DNA from: Methylomonas methanica
GTDB lineage: Bacteria; Pseudomonadota; Gammaproteobacteria; Methylococcales; Methylomonadaceae
NCBI GenBank assembly: GCA_001644045.1
Contig: LUUF01000012.1
Span: 41,998-105,997, forward strand
Direction: 5' to 3'
Length of the DNA stretch: 64,000 nucleotides
Both the position numbers and the translations under genes were made by a program. Shown piece after piece: positions 35,884 through 42,299 of the stretch. Below the pieces are notes generated by a model. The model was given only the letters and a program-made list of their open reading frames with translations. It was not told where the DNA came from and did no database searches. Every line of letters begins with the position of its first letter. Position 1 is the first letter of the stretch.

Positions 35884-36956
35884 TAAAACGGGCCGACAAA
35901 ACTGCGGTCGGGCTGATCTTTAGGCAAATCGGACTGCAAATCCCTGATCACCGACTCCGTCAATTCGGATTTATCCAATATTTCCAATACGGCAGATGCA
36001 ATTTGCTCGGCTCCCGGATAGTAATCGTTGGCGACAAAATGCGAGGTCGGCACCGGATGGTTGGGATAAGCAATCAAGCGCGGCGCTTGTTGCAAACTAT
36101 TACGATGAGCCAATACCAGTTTGGACAGCAGTTGATGACCGATCGATGCCATTTCCGGCGCGCAATCGGCTATCAACAATTTGCCGCCGGTTTTTGCCAG
36201 TGAACTGGCTACCCTATCGACGTCCAACTCATTCAAATGGCGCATATCCACTACTTCAACACTAACGCCGTGTTTGTCCAACACCGTCGCTGCTTTTAAC
36301 GCTTCGATGCTCATATGCGAGAAGGCTGCCAAGGTAATATCGGCGCCTTGCCGCAGCAAGGCCGCGCCGGACAATTCGGCCGCCGGGCGATGTTTGTCTA
36401 CCTCGCCGTGGACATGATGGAGCCAGCGGTGCTCGATAAACAGCACCGGATTGTTATCCGCGATAGCCTCCAGCATCAAATGATAGGCATCGCCGACGGT
36501 GGTCGGCATCACCACTTTCAAACCCGGCACTTGCGCGAACATGGCTTGCAGACTTTGCGAATGTTGCGGCCCCTGCCCCCAACCGCGGCCGATGATCACC
36601 CGGATCACCAACGGTACTTGCTGCTGGCCGTCAAACATGTAATGCCACTTGGCCGCGTTATTGACCAACTGATCGACCGACAGCAAGGCAAAATCGATGC
36701 GTTGATGCACCAGCACCGGCCGCATACCGGCCAGTGCTGCACCGATGCAAATGCCGGTCATGCCGTTTTCCGCCAACGGCATATCCAACACTCGCTCCGC
36801 GCCGTATTTCTCCCGTAAACCCTGGGTAGTACCGAATATGGTTTTCGGGTCGGGTACGCCTTCGCCGATCAACAACATCTCCGGGTGCTTGGCTAAGGCG
36901 TCGTCCAACGCTTCGCGGATCGCCTCGCCGTAACTCATCACTCTTACATCACGCAT
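35883..36956 (-). CDS. Thiamine-diphosphate E1 beta subunit (dehydrogenase/transketolase-like)
   Basis: The 357-residue protein is a transketolase pyrimidine-domain protein of the pyruvate/2-oxoacid dehydrogenase E1 beta type (VMSYGEAIREALDDALAKH, LIGEGVPDPKTIFGTTQG, RVLDMPLAENGMTGICIGAA, VVDMRHLNELDVDRV). It pairs with the E1 alpha gene directly upstream, overlapping it by 8 bases. No E2 or E3 gene is in the window. The ATG at 36956 gives the family N terminus MRDVRVMSYGEA. A role in two-carbon transfer for a branched or keto sugar is a hypothesis only. Confidence 0.88.
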   Translation of the reverse strand: MRDVRVMSYGEAIREALDDALAKHPEMLLIGEGVPDPKTIFGTTQGLREKYGAERVLDMPLAENGMTGICIGAALAGMRPVLVHQRIDFALLSVDQLVNNAAKWHYMFDGQQQVPLVIRVIIGRGWGQGPQHSQSLQAMFAQVPGLKVVMPTTVGDAYHLMLEAIADNNPVLFIEHRWLHHVHGEVDKHRPAAELSGAALLRQGADITLAAFSHMSIEALKAATVLDKHGVSVEVVDMRHLNELDVDRVASSLAKTGGKLLIADCAPEMASIGHQLLSKLVLAHRNSLQQAPRLIAYPNHPVPTSHFVANDYYPGAEQIASAVLEILDKSELTESVIRDLQSDLPKDQPDRSFVGPF

Positions 36957-37977
36957 ACAGATGCTGCCCCATGCGCTCGATAGTCGGACGGCTGCCTTGC
37001 AAGGCCCGGGCAAACGCTTGTTCGATTTCTTCTGCCAGTTTGGTTTCCATATGCGCTAGTTCGGCGTCATTGCTCAATCGCTCTGCCAGTAAAACCTGCC
37101 GGGTTTGCAATAAAGGGCAACGCAACTTCCACTCCGCCAATTCGCCTGGGTTGCGATAGCCCAAGTCGTCGTCTTCGTTAGGTCCGCAATGCTCTGGCCA
37201 GCGGTGGGTATGCAATTCCAGAAACTGTGGACCCAATCCGTTCCGGGCGTTGGCGACAGCCGCTTGGGCAAGTTCATACACGTCGTCGACCCGGTTGCCA
37301 TCGCCGCTGACCGCAGTTAAACCGTGGGCAGCGGCGATCTTGTATATATCGCGCTTGGGCTGGCGCTCCGCCAACGGCGTCATCACCGAGTATTGATTGT
37401 TCTCGCAGATAAACAATAAAGGCAGTTTTTTTAATACCGCAAAATTCATCGTTTCGTGCATCACGCCTTCTTCAAAGCAGCCATCGCCGAAGAAAATCAC
37501 CACCACATTGGTCGCTCCCGGCGTCCTGCCTCCCGCGGCACTGGCACCTCCCTGTGCGGTGACGGATTTTTTCATCTGCTCGGCCCAGGCATAACCAGCC
37601 GCCAAAGGCACGGTGCCGCCGACAATAGGCGTGGAGGCGATAAATCCGGCGGCCAGATCGGTAAGATGCATCGATCCGCCCCGGCCGCCGCAGCAGCCTT
37701 CGGCAAAGCCGTACAACTCCGCCAACAGGCGCGGCAGATCGCCGCCTTTGGCCAAATAATGACCATGGCCGCGATGATTGCTGAACACCTTGTCCTGGGT
37801 CGTCAAATGCGCGCAAACCCCTATTGCGATGGCTTCCTCGCCGATACAGAGATGAGTTGGGCAGCGCATTTGCTGCTCGGCATAGCGCCTGGCAATCGCT
37901 TCCTCTGCTCGACGGATGCGCAGCATTTGATAATACAGGTGCTTCAAGTCGGCAGGTGCTTGGCTCATGGCTGTCAT
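36949..37977 (-). CDS. Thiamine-diphosphate E1 alpha subunit (dehydrogenase-like)
   Basis: The 342-residue protein is of the E1 alpha type: HLYYQMLRIRRAEEAIARRY near the start, HRGHGHYLAKGGDLPRLLAE, GRGGSMHLTD, and the cofactor motif GDG at 164-166 with the downstream asparagine in ENNQY near 193. A glycine/alanine-rich insert lies at about 133-147. It lies between the HldE-like gene (4-base overlap) and E1 beta in one operon. The lack of an E2/E3 neighbour argues against a standard pyruvate dehydrogenase complex. Confidence 0.88.
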   Translation of the reverse strand: MTAMSQAPADLKHLYYQMLRIRRAEEAIARRYAEQQMRCPTHLCIGEEAIAIGVCAHLTTQDKVFSNHRGHGHYLAKGGDLPRLLAELYGFAEGCCGGRGGSMHLTDLAAGFIASTPIVGGTVPLAAGYAWAEQMKKSVTAQGGASAAGGRTPGATNVVVIFFGDGCFEEGVMHETMNFAVLKKLPLLFICENNQYSVMTPLAERQPKRDIYKIAAAHGLTAVSGDGNRVDDVYELAQAAVANARNGLGPQFLELHTHRWPEHCGPNEDDDLGYRNPGELAEWKLRCPLLQTRQVLLAERLSNDAELAHMETKLAEEIEQAFARALQGSRPTIERMGQHLYA

Positions 37978-39494
37978 TTCAACAAGGTGGTGATGTATTT
38001 GAATAAAGCCACTGCCCGCACCGGCTCGCGGTTACAGACAATCTGCACATCCAACGCGGCGGCGGCGCTGCCGGCGAACAAGGCTTGCTCCGGCGACAAT
38101 CCACCACCCAAGCACAAACCCGCCACCGACAGAAAGGCGTCGCCGGCACCGATCCTATCCACAACCTTGGACGACAAGGCTGGAATCTTATATGCCGTTT
38201 TAGCTTGATCCAACATTAACGCTCCCTTCGTTCCTCGCGTGATAGCAATATGGCCGGCTTGCAGCTTGTCCGCCAGTTGTCCGGCCAGCTCTTCGATGGA
38301 GCCACCGCGATCATGTGCCGCCAAGCGTAATTCGGGCTCGTTCAGCGACAAAAAATCGGCTTTGGGGTAACGGGTGATCAGGTGATAACCGCGGTTGCCA
38401 CTATTGACCTGGGCGTTAACAGCCAGGAATTTGGCGCCTGTCGAAAGCGCCGCCACCATTTCGCTGGAGATAAAACCGTTACCGAAATCGGGTACGATCA
38501 CCACGTCATAATCGTGCAAATGCTTATCCAGCCAAGCGACAATTTTGCGATTGATGTCCGTTGGTAAGGGGGCATCATTGTAAAAATACACTTCGAATAA
38601 CTTGGCGATATCCGCATCGACATAACGGCGCTTGACGATGGTCGGCCGATCTTGGCTGAAGAAGAACACCGGATCTATGCCGGGATTCAGATTCGTGCGA
38701 ATAAAATCTTCGTGGCTTTTGGTGGCGCCCAGGCCAGACAGCAAGGTCACATTGTGGGCAAATTCCGCAACGTGATTCGCCACGGCTATTGCGCCGCCGG
38801 CAAAGCGTTCGTAATCGTTATATTTCACCGAAAACACATTGCCTTTGCCGGTTTGGCCCAGGGGCGAGGTGTAATGGTATTCGTCGACAATTGCCTCGCC
38901 AACTACCAGTACATTCAACCCGCTCAACGCCTTGAGTTTGTCGATAATCTCGTTGGCACCGACAGTTTCCTTGAATTGATCCAGATACGCGGATATTTCC
39001 GGGGAAAATACCTCAAAATATTCGTTCAATAAACGCGTCGAACTGGATGTCAGTTCATCGGTAAAGTAAATCCTACCGCCGTGCCGTTCCACCGCGTCCT
39101 TTTCGTGCTGGATATTGCCGGTCAGATCGTCACTGGTGCTTTTGTAATCGCTACCCTTCACATACAAATCGGGTTTGACCTGATCCAATACCTCCACGGC
39201 AGTAATCGCATGATTGATAGCTACACTATCGACGCAAGCCAGTGCCGCGATGTTTTCGGCACGCAAATATTGATTGAACACCGGCCGTCCGGGGCCTTTA
39301 TTGACGTATTCGTCAGCGGTGACGCTCACCAACAAAGCATCGGCCTGCCGTGCACCGCTTTGCAAATGACGGATATGGCCGATATGCAGTAAATCAAAAG
39401 TCCCATGGCATAAAGCCACCGTTTTGCCTTGGCCTTTCAGCTCGGCGGCGCGTTGTGCCAGCTGTTCGATAGAAACTATTTTTTCCGTGGACAT
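37974..39494 (-). CDS. Bifunctional nucleotidyltransferase-kinase, HldE-like with swapped domains
   Basis: The 506-residue protein joins an N-terminal cytidylyltransferase-fold domain (CHGTFDLLHIGHIRHLQSGA, HIGH at 37-40) to a C-terminal PfkB/ribokinase domain from about residue 170 (LVVGEAIVDEYHY, FAGGAIAVANHVAEF, GAGD at 449-452). HldE of E. coli has kinase first and transferase second. Its functions are phosphorylation and nucleotidyl activation of heptose 1,7-phosphates, supported by the gmhA neighbour. The order here is reversed, so the exact substrates are open. An AGGAAA site precedes the ATG. Confidence 0.85.
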   Translation of the reverse strand: MSTEKIVSIEQLAQRAAELKGQGKTVALCHGTFDLLHIGHIRHLQSGARQADALLVSVTADEYVNKGPGRPVFNQYLRAENIAALACVDSVAINHAITAVEVLDQVKPDLYVKGSDYKSTSDDLTGNIQHEKDAVERHGGRIYFTDELTSSSTRLLNEYFEVFSPEISAYLDQFKETVGANEIIDKLKALSGLNVLVVGEAIVDEYHYTSPLGQTGKGNVFSVKYNDYERFAGGAIAVANHVAEFAHNVTLLSGLGATKSHEDFIRTNLNPGIDPVFFFSQDRPTIVKRRYVDADIAKLFEVYFYNDAPLPTDINRKIVAWLDKHLHDYDVVIVPDFGNGFISSEMVAALSTGAKFLAVNAQVNSGNRGYHLITRYPKADFLSLNEPELRLAAHDRGGSIEELAGQLADKLQAGHIAITRGTKGALMLDQAKTAYKIPALSSKVVDRIGAGDAFLSVAGLCLGGGLSPEQALFAGSAAAALDVQIVCNREPVRAVALFKYITTLLK

Positions 39495-39498
39495 AAGC

Positions 39499-40062
39499 TT
39501 ATTTCCTGAGCAGATGATCGGTAATATGGTGCAACACGAACAGATGCCCCAGTTCGACCATGCCGTAATGACTGCTATCCAGCCAGCAATTCCAGCGCCC
39601 CAGTTTGCGTAGCGGATTATCGGCCTTAAAACCGCTGAGGGTCATGACCGGCAAGCCTTTGGCATTGGCGGCCAGCACCGCATTGACGATGTTCAAGGAT
39701 TGTCCGGAACTACTGATGGCGATCAATAAATCGTCCGGATTGGCAAATGCGGCGATTTGTTTGGCAAAGGCCTGCTCGTAACCGAAATCGTTGGTAAAGC
39801 ATGTCAAGGGCGCTGCTTCGTGCAAGGTCAACGCGCACAAGCCGCCGACATTACGCAAATCGGTGATCACATGACTGGCAATCGCCGCGCTGCCGCCATT
39901 ACCCAGCACCATGATCTTGGCCTGCTGCTCGCGCACTCTGGCAAACTCAGCCAGCAATTGTTGAATCACCGTTTCGCCGTCCAAGTGTTGGCCGTGCGCG
40001 TCGGTAAATACGCTGTTATTCAGCAAGTTTGCAAAATCCGCTGCCGCTTGTCCGATAGCCAT
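39499..40062 (-). CDS. gmhA: Sedoheptulose 7-phosphate isomerase-like SIS protein (GmhA)
   Basis: The 187-residue SIS-domain protein has MVLGNGGSAAIASHVITDL, DLLIAISSSGQSLNIVNAVL and a C-terminal MVELGHLFVLHHITDHL, typical of GmhA, which converts sedoheptulose 7-phosphate to heptose 7-phosphate. It is adjacent to the HldE-like gene, giving the first two or three steps toward a nucleotide-heptose. No GmhB phosphatase or HldD epimerase is recognised in the window, though an SDR follows. A GGGAGAGA site precedes the ATG. Confidence 0.85.
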   Translation of the reverse strand: MAIGQAAADFANLLNNSVFTDAHGQHLDGETVIQQLLAEFARVREQQAKIMVLGNGGSAAIASHVITDLRNVGGLCALTLHEAAPLTCFTNDFGYEQAFAKQIAAFANPDDLLIAISSSGQSLNIVNAVLAANAKGLPVMTLSGFKADNPLRKLGRWNCWLDSSHYGMVELGHLFVLHHITDHLLRK

Positions 40063-40072
40063 TAGTCTCTCC

Positions 40073-41059
40073 CTATTTATCCAGGTATTTAAACCAATCG
40101 GCGGTAGCGTCGGCTATCGAAGCCGAAGTCCACAGCGGTGCGTTTTGCCAGTAATCGATATGTGCCAGCATGTTGGCCACACCCTGCTCGAAACTGACTT
40201 GCGGCTGCCAACCGAGTTTTGTCTTGATTTTATTGGTGTCGGCAAAGGTGCAATCGGGCTCGCCGGGCCGTTTAGGAATGTATTCGATAGCGCCGCCCAA
40301 TAAACCCACCAGTTGGTTGACGCTATAGGTGCCGCCGCTACCGACATTCATGATCTCGCCGCGCAATTCCGATTCCGCCGCAGCAATAAAGGCGTCGGCC
40401 ACATCGGTAACGTAAGTAAAATCACGAGTCTGCGTGCCGTCGCCGACCACTGTAAACGGTTTACCATTGATCTTTTGCGCCAGGAACACCCCGAACACCG
40501 CGCCATAGGCGCCGGTAGTGCGGGCATGCGGGCCGTAGACGTTGAACAAACGCAGCGACACAGCCGGCAAGTCGTAGAGTTGTGCCCAGTGCATCACCAA
40601 TTCCTCGCCCAGGTATTTGGTCAACGCATAAGGATATTGCGGCTGAATAGCGGCGGTTTCCGGCGTGGGAAATTGGACGGGGATACCGTAGCATGACGAT
40701 GACGCCGCATAGACAAATCGCTTGATACCGGCAGCTCGGGCCGCTTCCAGCACATTGAACGTGCCGCTGACATTGGTTTCGTAATAAGCGCGCGGTTGCT
40801 CGATGGACGGTACGATGTCTGCCAGACCGGCTAAATGAAATACCCAGTCGATACCTGCGAATAGTGGCGCGATGGTTTGGCCGTCGCGAATATCGGCTTG
40901 ATGAAATTCGAAACGTTCCTGCCCAAGCAAATCGGCGATGGTTTCTTTACGGCCGCCAACCAAACTGTCGATCACGTTGACCTGGTGGCCTTGCCGCCAA
41001 AGCTCGCGGCTCAAATGACTGCCGATGAATCCCGCGCCGCCGGTAACCAATACTTTCAT
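40073..41059 (-). CDS. NAD-dependent sugar-nucleotide epimerase/dehydratase (extended SDR)
   Basis: The 328-residue protein has VLVTGGAGFIGSHLSRELW, the serine-tyrosine-lysine active site in AASSSCYGIPVQFPTPE and YPYALTKYLGE, and RLFNVYGPHARTTGAYG. It resembles UDP-glucose 4-epimerase-like and dTDP/GDP-sugar SDRs. Its place between gmhA and a radical SAM gene suggests that it modifies a nucleotide sugar of the same glycan, perhaps in a heptose route, but the substrate is not shown. AGGAC precedes the ATG. Confidence 0.85.
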   Translation of the reverse strand: MKVLVTGGAGFIGSHLSRELWRQGHQVNVIDSLVGGRKETIADLLGQERFEFHQADIRDGQTIAPLFAGIDWVFHLAGLADIVPSIEQPRAYYETNVSGTFNVLEAARAAGIKRFVYAASSSCYGIPVQFPTPETAAIQPQYPYALTKYLGEELVMHWAQLYDLPAVSLRLFNVYGPHARTTGAYGAVFGVFLAQKINGKPFTVVGDGTQTRDFTYVTDVADAFIAAAESELRGEIMNVGSGGTYSVNQLVGLLGGAIEYIPKRPGEPDCTFADTNKIKTKLGWQPQVSFEQGVANMLAHIDYWQNAPLWTSASIADATADWFKYLDK

Positions 41060-41068
41060 GCGTCTGTC

Positions 41069-42169
41069 CTAGATAAAGTTGATATGGGCCGGCTGATTCG
41101 CCGTGAGTTTGTCCAGATATTGATTGACCGATTCCATTCGGCAGTTTTTCCGGCATTGACTGATATCCAGTTCCTGGGTGATGTACTGCCAGTTCTGCCG
41201 GCGCTTCTCGCCTTCCCAGATGTCCTGGAAAGACTGCTGATGAATGTTGCCGTAGGCAAAGCGTTGATCGGTCAAATATGCACTGCACCCGTAGACCTCG
41301 CCATCAGCCATGATATAGCCCCAAAAATACGGGGTGGCGTGGCAGGTTTTATAGCGTTGGGTTTCAGACTGGCTGTAATTCTTCATGGTCTGTTCGCGAA
41401 ACACCACGTTAAATCCGTCGCCGTTAAATTGTGCCAATTCCTCGGCCATGCCCAACAGATTGTCGTAACGCAGGCTTTCGTAGCGGCGGGTTTCGCTGAA
41501 CAGATGTTGGGAGTAGGGTTTGACGACCAGATAATCCAAACCGACATCGCGGCAGATTTTTGCCAGCGTGGTCACTTCATGCTGATTTTCCGGCAACAAT
41601 AAAATTTGTGCGCCTAGAGTGCAGGACAATTGCTGGGCTTTTTTATGTTCGACCGCGCGGCGCAGATTGTTCAAAACCAAGTCAAAATCGGACGCCTTGG
41701 TTTGATGGATGGCCGCGTAATTTTCGGCACTACCGGCGTTGAGCGATACTTTGATCCACGATACCAGCGGTAAGGATTGCTCGACAAAGCGTTGATTCAT
41801 CAACGTGCCGTTGGTAGTGAAAGACACGTCGATACCCGCATCGAAAGTCCATTTCACTATTTCGTTAATGTCCTTATGCAGCATTGGCTCGCCTTCGCCG
41901 GCATACATGATGCTTTTCACGCCGAGCTTGCCCATCTCCATCAAACGCTCCGCCAAAATTTTGACATCCAGCCGCTGCGCTTTATAGCCTATGTAGTCCA
42001 CCGCGCAAAACGTGCATCGATGATTGCAGGCGCCTACCGGCGAAACTTCCATGTAGATGGGATACACGGCTTTCGCTTGCTGCCAATCGTGCCTGCCGTC
42101 CAACCATTGCGCCACCCGCTGCGGGTGATACACCAGTTTGTGACTGTCTATGCCGTATTTGTCTGCCAT
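41069..42169 (-). CDS. Radical SAM/SPASM protein (HINFI-tailed, short form)
   Basis: The 366-residue protein has C48-x3-C52-x2-C55 (ACNHRCTFC), SIMYAGEGEPMLHKDINE, WIKVSLNAGSAENYAA and a SPASM-like region with TCHATPYFWGYIMADGEVYG, ending C-R-K-N-C and then a QPAHINFI tail. It shares tail and core with the protein at 34468-35883. It is the first gene of the long minus-strand cluster. No peptide precursor is found nearby, so small-molecule or sugar chemistry is more likely than peptide maturation. Start ATG at 42169 lacks a strong ribosome-binding site. Confidence 0.83.
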   Translation of the reverse strand: MADKYGIDSHKLVYHPQRVAQWLDGRHDWQQAKAVYPIYMEVSPVGACNHRCTFCAVDYIGYKAQRLDVKILAERLMEMGKLGVKSIMYAGEGEPMLHKDINEIVKWTFDAGIDVSFTTNGTLMNQRFVEQSLPLVSWIKVSLNAGSAENYAAIHQTKASDFDLVLNNLRRAVEHKKAQQLSCTLGAQILLLPENQHEVTTLAKICRDVGLDYLVVKPYSQHLFSETRRYESLRYDNLLGMAEELAQFNGDGFNVVFREQTMKNYSQSETQRYKTCHATPYFWGYIMADGEVYGCSAYLTDQRFAYGNIHQQSFQDIWEGEKRRQNWQYITQELDISQCRKNCRMESVNQYLDKLTANQPAHINFI

Positions 42170-42299
42170 GTTTTTGTCGCTTAATGTGCTTTCAGAGTGA
42201 AAAACCGCTACGGAACTGGATAAAGCGATTTCTATGCCAATAACCGGTTTAGGTAACCTGCCGCTGTTGATTGTTATATCGGCATCGCAAAGCTTAGCA

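Noticed and set aside
35883..37977. A standard pyruvate dehydrogenase operon
   Set aside because: No E2 or E3 gene is adjacent, and the neighbours are heptose and radical SAM genes.
37456..38208. 250-codon open frame on the plus strand
   Set aside because: Antisense to the E1 alpha and HldE-like genes; the real genes are well supported by motifs.
40877..41602. Long open frame on the plus strand, 241 codons
   Set aside because: It is antisense to the SDR and radical SAM genes and shows no family-like motif, so it is a by-product of GC-rich codon use.
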